Shown: in pieces, positions 30,725 through 43,389 of the stretch
Layout of the letters: every line of letters begins with the position of its first letter
Position numbering within the stretch: the stretch's first letter is position 1
Assembly (NCBI GenBank): GCA_030267565.1
Contig: BRXU01000006.1
Location: forward strand, 1,104,001 to 1,168,000
Direction: 5' to 3'
DNA: 64,000 bases
From: Pleodorina starrii
Lineage: Eukaryota > Chlorophyta > Chlorophyceae > Chlamydomonadales > Volvocaceae
Notes under the pieces: model-generated
Database searches by the model: none
What the model was told of the DNA's origin: nothing
Seen by the model: the letters and a program-made list of their open reading frames with translations, nothing else
Program-made: the position numbers and the translations under genes

Positions 30725-33055
30725 ACAAGCGCGCGCCCTTTGGGCCGCGGGCTGCCGTAGCGCCCCTTGCGGATGCGGACGCGACGCGACGCGACGCGAC
30801 GCGACGCGACGCGACGCGACGTGACGCGACGCGACGCGACGCGACGCGACGCGACGCGACGTGATGCTACACGACGTTACGCTATGCTACGCTACGTTAC
30901 GCTAGGCTACATGACGCGACGACGCGACGTTGTGTTGCGTTGTGTAGCATTGTAATGCGATCGTGCATGCTGCGCTGCACGACGTGACGCGACACGACAC
31001 TACACTATGCTCCGCGAGAAGGCGCGTGCACGACTTCAATCGTGCACGTTGAAATGTGACGTGCGAATTACAATCTTGCACGCTGCACTACGCTATGGTA
31101 CGCGACACGATGTTACGCTACACTACGCTACGCTACGTTACGCTACGCTACGCTATGCTACACTATGCTACGCTACACGACGCGACGCGACGCTACACTA
31201 CGCGACACTACGCGACACTACGCTACGCGACGCGACGCTTCACTATGCTAGTCTACGGCGGTGGCGAGCGGCGACGACGACGATCGGTGGCGAGCGGCGA
31301 CTATATCGTTGCTATGTTCCGTTACGCTTCACTACACAACACGCCCTAAGTAGCGCGTGTGCACGATCGCATTTTCCTTGCAAATCTCAGTATGTGTGTG
31401 AAGCATGGGTGCATGCGAGTATGAGTGTTGGAACACAGGTGCACGATTACAGTCGCGTGCACGCTAGGCTACGCTACGCTATGAAACGCTACGGTCCGCT
31501 ACACTCCGAAAATGCAATTATGCACACTGCACTGCACTATGCTACACGACGCGACACGATGTGACGCGACGCGACGCGACGTTCCACTACGCTCCGCTAT
31601 GCTCCGCTACGTTCCGCTATGCTTCGTTACGCTCCGTTACACAACGCTATGCAACGCTACGCAACGCTATGCAACGCTGCGTTATACTATAGTACGCGAC
31701 GCGATGCTACACGGTGCGATGCGATGCTATGCTACGCTATGCTACGCTATGCTACGCTATGCTACGCTATGCTACGCTATGCTACGCTATGCTACGCTAT
31801 GCTACGCTATGCTACGCTATGCTACGCTATGCTACGCTATGCTACGCTATGCTACGCTATGCTACGCTATGCTACGCTACGCTATGCTACACTACGCTAC
31901 GCTCCGCTACGAAACGCTACGGTCTGCTACATATACTCCGAAAATGCGATCGTGCACGCTGTGCTGCACTATGCTTCGCGACGCTAGCCGAGCGCAGCGG
32001 AGCACAGCATAGCCAAGCACAGGGCAACGCAGCGCGGCGGCGAGCGGCGACGACGACGATCGGCGGCGAGCAGCAACGAATAACGAGCGGCGACGACGCG
32101 AGCGGCGACAAGCCGCGACGAGCGGCGACTAATTTGAGCCGAGCGCAGCGGAGCGTGCGCGGCTTTAATTGCCGACTTGCGCTAAAGCGATGAAACCGAG
32201 CGAGCGAGCGAGCGACAGTGTAGCGAAGCGCAGCAGAACGTAGTGGAGCGCTGCACAGGCGCGCACGACTTTAATCGCCGACTACGCGACGCTCCGTGAT
32301 ACGCTCCGCTATGCTTCGTTACGATCCGTTACGCAACACTATGCAACGCTCCGCTACGCTCCGCTATGCTATGCAGCATCCTAAGTAGCGCGCGTGCACG
32401 AGCGCATTTTTTAACTCTATGATATCGCACATAAATGATATGTTTGATATATCTACATGCGAGAAGCACATTCCGCGACGCAAAACAAATATACGCCCTT
32501 TACGCGTCGGGGTTTCGGAGCCGAGCAATTCCACTTCACGATATAGCAATACGATTCACATCGCGCCGCCATGTCACAATTCCACTATAAAACGATTGAT
32601 AGCGATTGCGATGATTTCCGGGCGCGAAGGCGTTGATGCGACTTCGGCCGCGATCAGCGGAAACTAGCACAAACTTAAACATGCATGAACATGCGTACGG
32701 ATGCATATCTTGCAATACAGAATGCAATTTGCGATGAGAAATGCCGAAACGAAAAGCGAAAAGCCAAAAAAAAGACATTACATCACACGGACATTTCAGT
32801 CGGGGTAAGGCCTCCGCTTCTCTAGCTAGACGCTAGAGGCGCTACGGCTACAAGCGCGCGCCCTGCGGGCCGCGGGCTGCCGTAGCGCCCCTTGCGGATG
32901 CGGACGCGACGCGACGCGACACGACGTGACGCTACGCGACGCGATGCTATGCTACGGTCCACGATGCTCCACGCTACGCTCCATTACGATCCGCTACGCA
33001 ATGCTATGCTACGCTACGCTACGCTAGGCTACATGACGCGACGACGCGACGTTGT
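30725..33055 (-). repeat. Higher-order pentamer satellite, right array part 1
   Basis: Reverse orientation relative to 1-4290: GC head at about 30727-30780, then GACGC/TACGC pentamers, a 10-bp (GCTACGCTAT)n tract at 31729-31880, AGCG-rich part near 31980-32230, the ~450-bp core at 32385-32850, and a new head at 32851. No gene is supported. Confidence 0.9.
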
Positions 33056-34972
33056 TAACGGGTGTTACACTGTGGGCGACTCGCCCTGAGACAGGACGAG
33101 CACCGGGGGCCCTGACCGGGCCGAGACACAGCGCAGGGGCGGGCGCGCGGCTACGTCCGTCTGTTCCGCCGCGCGCGCCTCACTCCCTCACTCGCGTCAG
33201 CCAGGGGCACCCACCACGGCCCCTGGCCAACCAACTCAGCGGCGCAGACGACTGCGGGCCGCGCTTAGCGGGAGCCACGCGAGAGGCGTCACACACCTCA
33301 ACCAAAAACGCCTACCAAGACTAGCTACCACCCCCCACCTGGCCAGCCTCCTCGCGCGCTCACGGGGCTCTAGAGCTCTACGCAAAGAGTGCCTCTGAAC
33401 GCCCTCTACCCCTGGGGCAGGGGCCCACGACAACGGGGCGGCACCACCGCAGCCCAGAAAAAAACGAGGCAAGGGAAAGCCCACCTAGGCCCCCAGACAA
33501 GGTCCCTCACGAGAACGAGGGGCTGAGTCCCCTCACCAAGGGCTCCCACGAAAGCCAGCACAGCAAGGAGCCCAACTGCCACAACGAACACGACAACCAA
33601 GGTGCTGCTGCAGGAACCGCTCACTAAAGCACCCAACCGCACGTTGGCCCGCCAGGCGGCCTCCTCCTGGGGGCTACAGGTTCCCCGACACTGCCCAGCG
33701 CGGGGCAAAACAAACACCCACGGCCGCGGGGGGGATGACAAGCCGGCGCGGCGCCCCCCTGGAAAACCCACTACGGGGCACGGCTCATAGGCGCTGCCTG
33801 CCCTCGCCTACCACGCAGAGAAAACCTGCCCCTCCGTCCCTGGCCGCCTGCGGAGCCCAGCACCACCTACCCTCCCTCTGCAACCCCTCCCTCTCCACCT
33901 CTCCCTCTCCCTAAAGCGCCAAAACTGCAGGCCTCCCGCGCCGCACTCCTCAGCCGCCAGACAGCACAAAACCGCCCCTTACTCCTCGACGGGCCCCGTC
34001 TCCCGGGAAGAGGGTACACACCCACACTCACACCAGACAAAGCACACAGGCCTGCTCCTTCCCCTCCCTGCTAGCCCACGAGACCCTCGGCCAGGAAACC
34101 CTTGCCCGCACGCCCAGCCCTCCCCTTGCCCACCGCCCTTCCTGCTCTCCTCGCTCCACTCGCCCTCTCCAGGCTCCCCCCCCAGCCCTCCAATCCCCCC
34201 CACCCTCCTCCCCCCCACCGCCCGCTCCCTCCTCCCCTCCAACCAACGCCCCTGCCCCGTCACTAGCACAGCTGCTTAGGCCGTGATCTCCACCGGGGCT
34301 GCGCACCGCATTCGCTCCTCAACGACCGCTAGGATGGGGTGCTGCAGCCCCACTCTGTCCCAGCCGTGCCGGGGGGTCTCCAGCGCCGCGAACGAGCGCA
34401 AGCGCGCCCAGAAGTCCGTCACCGCGCGGGCGCGCGCCCGTTCCAGCGGCGAGGCTTCGGCTGCACCCCGCGCTGCTGCCGCTGCTGCCCCTACTGCTGC
34501 CGCCGCCGCTTCCCCCGCCGCCACCTCTCCGGCCCCTGCTTCCTGCGTCGGTGATTCACCCGCGGGGGCGTTCAGCGCGGGTCCCTCCTGCTGTGTTGCC
34601 CCTCCCTCCCGGGCGAAGAAGTCGGTGATGGCCCGCTGGCGCGGTCCCTGTCGCTGGGGCTGCTCTGGCTGGGGCTGCACCTGTTGCTGCTGCTGTTGCT
34701 GCTGCTGCCCCGTCGCTGCTGCGGCCCCATCCCGCCCCTGCCTTCGGGTTGCTGCTCGAAGGCAGCACCTTCCGACTTCCATGGCGGACAGCGCCGCTAG
34801 GGCGATCACGTCCCAGGGGGCCTGCTCACACCCAGGTGGCGCTTGGGCGAGCCAGAGTTGCTGCCGGGTGGTGGTGGCCCCCGCTGCTGCTTGGGGGGGT
34901 GGCAGGTGCCGGTCGATCTGCTCCCGAACGGCCCTCGCGACCGGGCATTCCCAGAAGTGGTGCAGTCGTTGG
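33056..34972 (-). mobile_element. 5'-truncated LINE inserted between satellite and R1 end
   Basis: On the minus strand it begins abruptly inside an ORF2 C-terminus at about 34972, has a stop at 34278-34276, and continues ~1.2 kb of 3' UTR to the satellite boundary near 33056. No poly(A) tail is obvious at the 33056 end. The flanks differ (satellite left, R1 end right), so a target duplication could not be defined. Confidence 0.75.
34276..34971 (-). CDS. LINE ORF2 C-terminal fragment with PIP-box-like motif
   Basis: The open frame extends to 34998 into R1 sequence, but the LINE part starts at about residue 10. Residues 10-30 (RLHHFWECPVARAVREQI) match the zinc-binding region found after the RT domain in many LINE ORF2 proteins. 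A polyglutamine tract (about 98-106) follows. Then QRAITDFF (121-128, nt 34638-34615) is a canonical PCNA-interacting PIP box, and a second weaker AVTDFW lies about 80 residues later. The rest is Ala-rich. RT and endonuclease domains are missing through 5' truncation, so the fragment is not functional. Confidence 0.75.
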   Translation of the reverse strand, partial: QRLHHFWECPVARAVREQIDRHLPPPQAAAGATTTRQQLWLAQAPPGCEQAPWDVIALAALSAMEVGRCCLRAATRRQGRDGAAAATGQQQQQQQQQVQPQPEQPQRQGPRQRAITDFFAREGGATQQEGPALNAPAGESPTQEAGAGEVAAGEAAAAAVGAAAAAARGAAEASPLERARARAVTDFWARLRSFAALETPRHGWDRVGLQHPILAVVEERMRCAAPVEITA

Positions 34973-35090
34973 GTTCCTATAATAAATTTACCGTGCAATA
35001 AAGAATGTAATCTGTTACTTATGCAGCCCGTCCGATGGCCGAAAGTCTACACTTGTCCAATTACTTCCATCCGACGTCCGACGTCCCACG
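34973..35090 (-). repeat. R1 end fragment
   Basis: Matches 30595-30710 (GTTGGGTTCC through the GGCCGAAAGTC end). It leads again into a GC head and satellite. Confidence 0.85.
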
Positions 35091-35094
35091 GGCA

Positions 35095-38000
35095 CACGGA
35101 CAAGCGCGCGCCCTGCGGGCCGCGGGCTGCCGTAGCGCCCCTTGCGGATGCGGACGCGACGCGACGCGACACGACGTGACGCTACGCGACGCGATGCTAT
35201 GCTACGGTCCATGATGCTCCACGCTACGCTCCGCTACGCTCCATTACGATCCGCTACGCAATGCTATGCTACGCTACGCTACGCTAGGCTACATGACGCG
35301 ACGACGCGACGTTGTGTTGCGTTGTGTAGCATTGCAATGCGATCGTGCATGCTGAACACTACACGACGCGACGCGACGCGACGCGACGCGACGCGACGTG
35401 ATGCGACGTGACGCGACACGACGCGACGTGACGCGACGCGACGCGACGCTACACTACGTTACATGACGCGATGTGACCCGATGCTCCACAGTACGCTCCG
35501 CTACGCTCCATTACGATCCGCTACGCAACGCTATGCTACCGTACGCTACGCTAGGCTATATGACGCGACTACGCGACGTCGTGTTGCGTTGTGTAGCATT
35601 GCAATGCGATCGTGCATGCTGCGCTGCACTACGCGATGCGACGCGACGCGACGCAACACGATGCGACGCGACGCAACACGACACGACGCGACGTGATGCG
35701 ACATGACGTGACACGACGCGACGCAACGCCACACGACGCGACGTGACGCAACATGACGCGACGCGACATGACAGTACGCAATGCTCCACAGTACGCTCCG
35801 CTATGCTACGCTACGCTATGCTACGCTACGCTACGCCATGCTACACTACGCTTAACTACGCTACACTACGCTACACTACGCTACGCTAGGCTACATGACG
35901 CGACGACGCGACGTCGTGTTGCGTTGTGTAGCATTGCAATGCGATCGTGCATGCTGCGCTGCACTACGCGGCGCGATGCGACGCGACGCGACGCAATACG
36001 ATGCGACGCGACGCAACATGACGCGATGCGATATTACGCGACGTGATGCGACGCGACGCGACGCGACACGACGCTACACTACACTATGCTCCGCGGGAAG
36101 GCGCGTGCGCGACTTCAATCGTGCACGTTGAAATGTGACGTGCGATTTACGATCGTGCACGCTACACTACACTATGGTACACGACACGATGCTACGCTAC
36201 ACTACGCTACACGGCGGCGAGCGGCAACGAATAACGAGCAGCGACGACGCGAGCAGCGACGTGACGCGACGCGACGCGACGCTACACTACGTTACATGAC
36301 GCGACGTGACGCGATGCTCCACAGTACGCTCCGCTACGCTACGCTAGGCTACATGACGCGACTACACGACGTCGTGTTGCATTGTGTAGAATTGTAATGC
36401 GATCGTGCATGCTGCGCTGCACTACGCGACGTGATGCGACGTGACGCAACACAATGCGACGCGACGCAACATGACGCGACGCGATATTACGCGACGTGAT
36501 GCGACGCGACGCGACGCGACATGACGCTACACTACACTATGCTCCACGGGAGGCGCGTGCGCGACTTCAATCGTGCACGTTGAAATGTGACGTGCGATTT
36601 ACGATCGTGCACGCTGCACTACACTATGGTACGCGACGCGATGCTACGCTACGCTACGCTACGCGGCGGCGAGCGGCAACGAATAACGAGTGGCGACGAC
36701 GCGAGCAGCGACGAGTCGCGACGAGCGGCGACTAACTTTGAGCCGAGCGCAGCGGAGCGTGCGCGTCTGTAATCGTCGACTTGCGTTAAAGCGATGAAAC
36801 CGAGCGAGCGAGCGAGCGAGCGACAGCGTAGCGAAGCGCAGCAGAACGTAGCGGAGCGCTGCGCAGGCGCGCACGACTTTATTCGCCGACTACACGACGC
36901 GACGCTATGCTCCGCGATACGCTCCGCTATGCTTCGTTACGATCCGCTACGCAACGCTATGCAACGCTACGCTATGCTATGCAGCATCCTAAGTAGCGCG
37001 AGTGCACGATCGCATTTTCCTCGCAAATCGCAAGGCGACTAACTTTGACAAGTCTAACGCTATAATATCGCACATAAATGATTTCTATGATATATCTATA
37101 TGCGAGCAGCACATCTCGCGACGCAAAAACGATTTACGCACTTTACGCGTCGGGGTTTCGGAGCCGAGCAATTCTACTTGACGATAGCAATATTATCCAC
37201 ACCGCGCCGACATGTCACAATTACATTATATTAATTTTGACAGCAATTGCGATGATTTGTACGCGCGGAAACGTCGATGCGACTTCGGCCGCGATCAGCG
37301 GAAACTAGCACAAACGAAAAAATGGCTGAAGATGCGTACGGATGCATATCCTGCAATACAGAATGTAATTTGCGATGAGAAATGCCGAAACGAAAATCGA
37401 ACAAGCGCGCGCCCTGTGGGCCGCGGGCTGCCGTAGCGCCCCTTGCGGATGCGGACGCGACCCGACGCGACGCGACACGACGCGACGCGGCGCGACGCAA
37501 CGCGGCGCGACGTTACACTACGTTACGTAACGCTATGCTACGCTGTGCTATGCTCCACGCTGCGCTCCGCTATGCTCCATTACGATTCGCTATGCAACGC
37601 TATGCTACGCTACGCTACGTTAGGCTACATGACACGACGACTCGACGTGACACGACGCGACACGACGCGACGCGACGTCACGTGACACGATGCGACGCAA
37701 CGCGACACGACGCGACACGACGCGACATGATGCTACACTACACCATGGTCCGCGAAAAGGCGCGTGCGCGACTTCAATCGTGCACGTCGAAATGCGATAG
37801 TGCACGCTGCGCTATATTATGGTACGCGACGTGATGCTGCACTACGTTACGTGATGCGACGTTACGCTATGCTACGCTCCGCTATGCTCCATTACGATCC
37901 TCTGTACAACGCTATGCTACGCTACACTACGCTACGCTCCATGATGCGACGCGACGCGACGCGACACGATGCAACGTGACGCGACGCGACGCGACGCTGC

Positions 38001-41000
38001 ACTACGTTACGTGACGCGACGTGACGCTATGCTACGCTCCGTTATGCTCCACGCTACGCTCCGCTATGCTCCATTACGATCCGCTACGCAACGTTATGCT
38101 ACACGACGCTACGCTAGGCTACATGACGCGACGACGCGACGTCGTGTTGCGTTGCGTAGCATTGCAATGCGATCGTGCATGTTGCGCTGCACTACACGAC
38201 GCGACGCGACCGACGCTACACTACACTATGCTCCGCGAGAACGCACGTGCGCGACTTCAATCGTGCACGTTGAAATGTGACGTGCGATTTACGATCGTGC
38301 ACGCTGCACTACACTATGGTACACAACGTGATGCTACAGTACGCTATGCTGCGCTACACTACGCTACGCTATGCTACGCTACAATTCACTATGCTAGTCT
38401 CCGCTTCGCTACAGTCCGCTGTGCTGCACGCTGTGCTGCACTATGCTTCGCGACGCTAGCCGAGCACAGCAGAGTGGAACATAGCCGAGCGAGCGACAGC
38501 GCAGCAAAGCGCAGCAGAACGTAGCGGAGCGCTGCGCAAGCGCGCACGACTTAGCGCGCACGACTCCGCGATACGCTCCGCTATGCTTCCTTACGATGAG
38601 CGAGCGAGTGACAGCGCAGCGAAGCACAGCGAGCTGCATCGCGCGGACTGTCGCCGAGCGAACGCGCGAGCGATGTACTTGCGCACTTTACGTGGCGAGG
38701 TTTCGGAGCCGAGCAATTCTACTTTCACGATAGCAATACGATTTACATCGAGCGCAACGTAGTGCAGGCGCGCGCGACTTTAATCGCTGACTCGCGTTAA
38801 ATGATCAAACCGAGCGAGCGAGCGATAAACCTGCGCACTTTACGCGTTGGGGTTTCGGAACTGAGCAGTACGATTCACATCGCGCCGCCATGTCACAATT
38901 CCATTATATTACTTTTGACAGCGATTGCGATGGTTTTTACGCGCGAAGGCGTTCATGCGACTTCGGCCGCGATCAGCATAGCGTACCGCGACTTGCGACT
39001 TGCGTCGAAAATGCGTTCAGCGACTGACTTTCACAAGCCTAACGCCTACATAAATGATATGTATGATATATCTAAATGCGTAAAGCACATTTCGCGACGC
39101 AAACTAAATGTACGCACTTTACGCGTCGGGGTTTCGGAGCCGAGCAATTCTACTTCACGATAGCAATACGATTCACATCGCGCCGCCATGTCACAATTCC
39201 ACTATAAAATATTTGACAGCGATTGCGATGATTTCTACGCGCGGAAACGTCGATGCGACTTCGGCCGCGATCAGCGGAAACTAGCACAAACTTAAAAATG
39301 GCTGAACATGCGTACGGATGCATATCCTGCAATATAGAATGTAATATGCGATGAGAAATGCCGAAACGAAAAGCGAAAAGCCAAAAAAAACATTACACCG
39401 GACTACTACCACGGACACCATTTCAGCGGGGTAAGGCCTCCGCTTCTCTAGCTACGCTAGCTTTTCTAGCTACGCTAGAGGCGCTACGGCTAAAGCCCAA
39501 AAAAAGACATTACATACATCGGACGGACATTCCAGTCGGAGTAAGGCCTCCGCTTCTCTAGCTACGCTAGAGGCGCTACGGCGACATGGGCAATCCTACA
39601 AGCGCGCGCCCTGTGGGCCGCGGGCTGCCGTAGCGCCCCTTGCGGATGCTACGCGCGCGGACGCGACGCGACGCTATGCTCCATTACGATTCGCTACGCA
39701 ACGCTATGCTGCACTACGCTATGCTAGGTTACATGACGCGATGCGACGCGACGCGACGCTACACCATCTTACGTGACGTGACGTGATGCTATGCTACGCT
39801 CCGCGATGCTCCACGCTACGCTCTGCTACACTCCATTACGATCCGCTACGCAACGCTATGCTACGCTACGCTACGCTAGGCTACATGACGCGACGACGCG
39901 ACGTCGTGTTGCGTTGTGTAGCATTGCAATGCGATCGTGCATGCTGCGCTGCACTACACGATGCGATGCACGCTACGTGACGCGACGTGACGCGACGCGA
40001 CGCGACATGACACAACGCGATGCGACGCGACGCAAGGCGACGCTACAATACGTTACATGACGTGATGCGACGCTATGCTACACTCCGCGATGCTCTACAC
40101 TATGCTCCGCTACGCTCCATTACGATCCGCTACGCAACGCTATGCTACGCTACGCTACGCTAGGCTACATGACGCGACGACGCGACGTCGTGTTGTGTTG
40201 CGTAGCATTGCAATGCGATCGTGCATGCTGCGCTGCACTACACGATGCGACGCGATGCGACGCGACGCGACGCGACACGACGCTACACTACACTATGCTC
40301 CGCGGGAAGGCGCGTTCACGCTGCACTGCACTATGGTACGCGACGCGATGCTACGCTACGCTATGCTGCGCTACGCTACGCTACGCTAAGCTAAGCTAAG
40401 CTACGCTACGCTACGCTACGCGGCGGTGAGCGGCGGCGAGCGGCAACGAATAACGAGCGGCGACGACACGAGCTGCAACGAGCCGCGACGAGCGGCGACT
40501 AACTTTGAGCCAAGCGCAGCGGAGCGTGCGCGGCTTTAATCGCCGACTTGCGTTAAAGCGATGAAACCGAGCGAGCGAGCGAGCGAGCGAGCGACAGCGT
40601 AACGAAACGCAGCAGAACGTAGCGGAGCGCTGCACAGGCGCACACGACTTTATTCGCCGACTACACGACGCGACGCTATGCTCCGCGATACGCTCCGCTA
40701 TGCTTCGTTACGATCCGCTACGCAACGCTATGCAACGTTACGCTCCGCTCCGCTATGCTATGCAGCATCCTAAGTAACGCGCGTGCACGAGCGCATTTTC
40801 CTCGCAAATCGCAAGGCGACTAACTTTGACAAGTCTAACTCTATGATATCGCGCATAAATGACACGTATGATATATCTATATGCGAGCAGCACATTCCGC
40901 GACGCAAAATAAGTTTACGCACTTTACGCGTCGGGGTTTCGGAGCCCAGCAATTCTACTTCTTCTGCACTGAGCCGAGCGCAGCGGAGCGTGCGCGGCTT

Positions 41001-41753
41001 TAATCGCCGACTTGCGTTAAAGCGATAAAACCGAGCGAGCGAGCGAGCGAGCGAGCGAGCGAGCGAGCGAGCGACAGCGTAGCGAAGCGCAGCAGAACGT
41101 AGCGGAGCGCTGCGCGGAGGCGTGCACGACTTTATTCACCGACTACACGACGCGACGCTATGCTCCGCGATACGCTCCGCTATGCTTCGTTACGATCCGC
41201 TACGCAACGCTATGCAACGCTACGCTACGCTATGCTATGCAGCATCGTAAGTAGCGCGCGTGCACGATCGCATTTTCCTCGCAAATCGCAAGGCGACTAA
41301 CTTTGACAAGCCTAACGCTATGATATCGCACATAAATGATTTCTATGATATATCTATATGCGAGCAGGACATCCCGCGACGCAAAAACAATTTACGCACT
41401 TTACGCGTCGGGGTTCCGGAGCCGAGCAATTCTACTTCACGATAGCAATACGATTCACATCGCGCCGCCATGTCACAATTCCACTATTAAAATGTTGACA
41501 GCGATTGCAATGATTTCCACGCGCGGAGACGTTGATGCGACTTCGGCCACGATCAGCGGAAAGTAGCACAAAATAAAACATGGATGAACATGCGTACGGA
41601 TGCATATCCAGCAATACAGAATGTAATTTTCGATGAGAAATGCCGAAACGAAAAGCGAAAAGCCGAAAAAAAGACATTACATACATCGGACGGACATTCC
41701 AGTCGGGGTAAGGCCTCCGCTTCTCTAGCTACGCTAGAGGCGCTACGGCTACA
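35095..41753 (-). repeat. Higher-order pentamer satellite, right array part 2
   Basis: GC heads at about 35101, 37402 and 39600; cores at about 36995-37400, 38860-39600, 40770-40970 and 41245-41753. AGCG-rich linkers precede several cores, including (GAGC)n tracts near 36800, 40570 and 41030-41078. Heads are spaced about 2.2-2.3 kb apart, which gives the approximate higher-order period. All ORFs across it are short repeats of RRDAT/LRYAT type. Confidence 0.9.
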
Positions 41754-41798
41754 GGGCGGGCCCCCCCTGGGCGCTTCGCGCTGGGGCCCCGCCCAAAA
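41754..41798. repeat. GC hairpin, inverted copy
   Basis: Reverse orientation of 9829-9879, placed exactly between the satellite core end and block X copy 3. Confidence 0.85.
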
Positions 41799-42071
41799 AC
41801 CTAGGTTTTCTGTGAACTCAGAGGAGTTGGGCCCTCATAAGGGCGTTGGTACGGCACATGGTGCCAGGTAAGGAGTCCGCGAAGGCGTGGAAGAGTGATT
41901 TTCGGGGTTTTGTAACTACATAGGGTGGTTGCTGCGATGCTGTGGGCATGAAGGCCTTAGCGATAGCTTTCGCAGTAGCCGGCCCTCACCCGGCCTACCT
42001 ACCGGACGAAGACGGCTTTCATTGCTTGCAGGTACCCTTTGTGTGTAACGAACGATGATTTCTCATGAAAA
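41799..42071 (-). mobile_element. Truncated solo PAT-like AB unit
   Basis: Same family as 6133-6424 but lacks the terminal ~30 bp at its left edge, where the GC hairpin abuts. Confidence 0.65.
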
Positions 42072-42804
42072 CAGGCCTGCATGCGCATCGCAGCAGTTGA
42101 GCCAAGGTCGTCGGCCCGGGGTTCTAATCCTAATTCCTGCCTGACCGGTGCCCGACCCTAATTTCTTATCTTTGCAACCCTCATTTTTATTGAACATAAG
42201 ACCCACAGAGTCGTGCGATCGCACTATGTAGCTGTTATCCAGCTCCTTTGTATCTAATTTAATCCGCCAACCACGGGGGGAGCGGGGGGGGGGTAAAAAT
42301 ATAGTTTCATACCCCACGCTAAGAATGCTGGCGAGCACCTCCCCCGCCGGTTGTCGTAAGAAAACGCACATTATTAACGCATGTTTTGGGCGGGGCCCCG
42401 CCCTGTAGGATTGCCCATGTCCGTGCCTGCCTGCCTGCCTGCCTGCCTGCGTGTGATGTCCTAACCCAAGTGCAGAATCTCGACCGCGGAAACGCGATAT
42501 AAGGAACGTATTACATTCTTTATTGCATGGTAAATTTAGGATAGGAAACCAACATCGTATGAGTAAAAAGCAGTTTGGCAGTCTCCATGGACCGAGGCCG
42601 AGGTCAAACCAACGCCTCTCGGTCTGTAATGAATTCCAAAAGGTGCATCGTTTCTCGAAATGTAATCCAGAAATTACGGCGCGAACTCAACTTAACCCGT
42701 ACGGATTGAACGGGGCCCCGCCCTTTTTCCGGCTTCAAGGAAGCCGACACGAACCCCTTGTCGCAAACCGCCATCGCAACTAGCGAAATACTGTCAATTT
42801 GGTC
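41799..42804 (+). repeat. Block X, copy 3 (partial)
   Basis: Corresponds to about 6150-7205. It contains a 5'-truncated solo AB unit (41799-42071), a short CTGC tract (42424-42450), the R1 derivative, and the empty PAT site (42540|42541). It ends after TTTGGTCAT. Confidence 0.85.
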
Positions 42805-42805
42805 A

Positions 42806-43065
42806 TAATTAATCTACCAACGTACACGAATGCAAGTCAAGCGTGTCGATCGGAAGCTGTAATGTCCATGTTTATCCATTTCCCAACAAACGACCAAATC
42901 GTTTTATCACACAACTGCGGGAAATAATGTTTCAACGTGTCAAATGCATCAAATGCATTTCGTCATAGGCGGGGCACTCCAGAAACACGCGGCACCGGTC
43001 TTTAACCGAAGGCCGTAGTTTCATTTGGTCCCACGTACGTACGCGTACGGACTTTTACTCCGTTC
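42806..43065 (-). pseudogene. LINE ORF2 C-terminal relic
   Basis: On the minus strand a frame reading KLRPSVKDRCRVFLECPAYD matches the zinc-binding segment near the LINE ORF2 C-terminus. After a frameshift near 42965 it continues as FDTLKHYFPQLCDKTIWSF up to a stop near 42840. Different from the LINE at 33056-34972. The sequence at 43065-43122 resembles 7206-7245 in reverse, which suggests an inverted repeat edge. Confidence 0.45.
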
Positions 43066-43125
43066 CGGGGAACATAAACCTCTTTTTAATTCTCTTTGGT
43101 TCAGAGGATCAAAATCGGTAATACA

Positions 43126-43389
43126 TATGATGAGGCAGAGTGCTGATGTGTCGTTTGCCTAATAAATAGACCTACCTTACCATCAAGTCAGGACATACAG
43201 GGCGACAGGCAGCTGTGTTTCTGGCGGTCCTCCTCGCGCCCTACTCTAATTCCGCTTGATCTGTTTGATTCACGCAAGCCGCTTTACCATAGGCCACCTA
43301 CTTGCAGAGCCAAGCGGTTACTCCCGATTCCGTCGCTTCGATACGGTAGCGTCGCCGAAGGGGCGACGGACAGCCTCGACTCCTCGGAA
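43126..43389. promoter_or_regulatory. Presumed promoter/5' UTR of the pherophorin gene
   Basis: About 260 bp between the last repeat relic and the ATG. No clear TATA box or other motif could be identified. Contains a local inverted GTCGCCGAAGGGGCGAC just upstream of the ATG. Confidence 0.3.
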
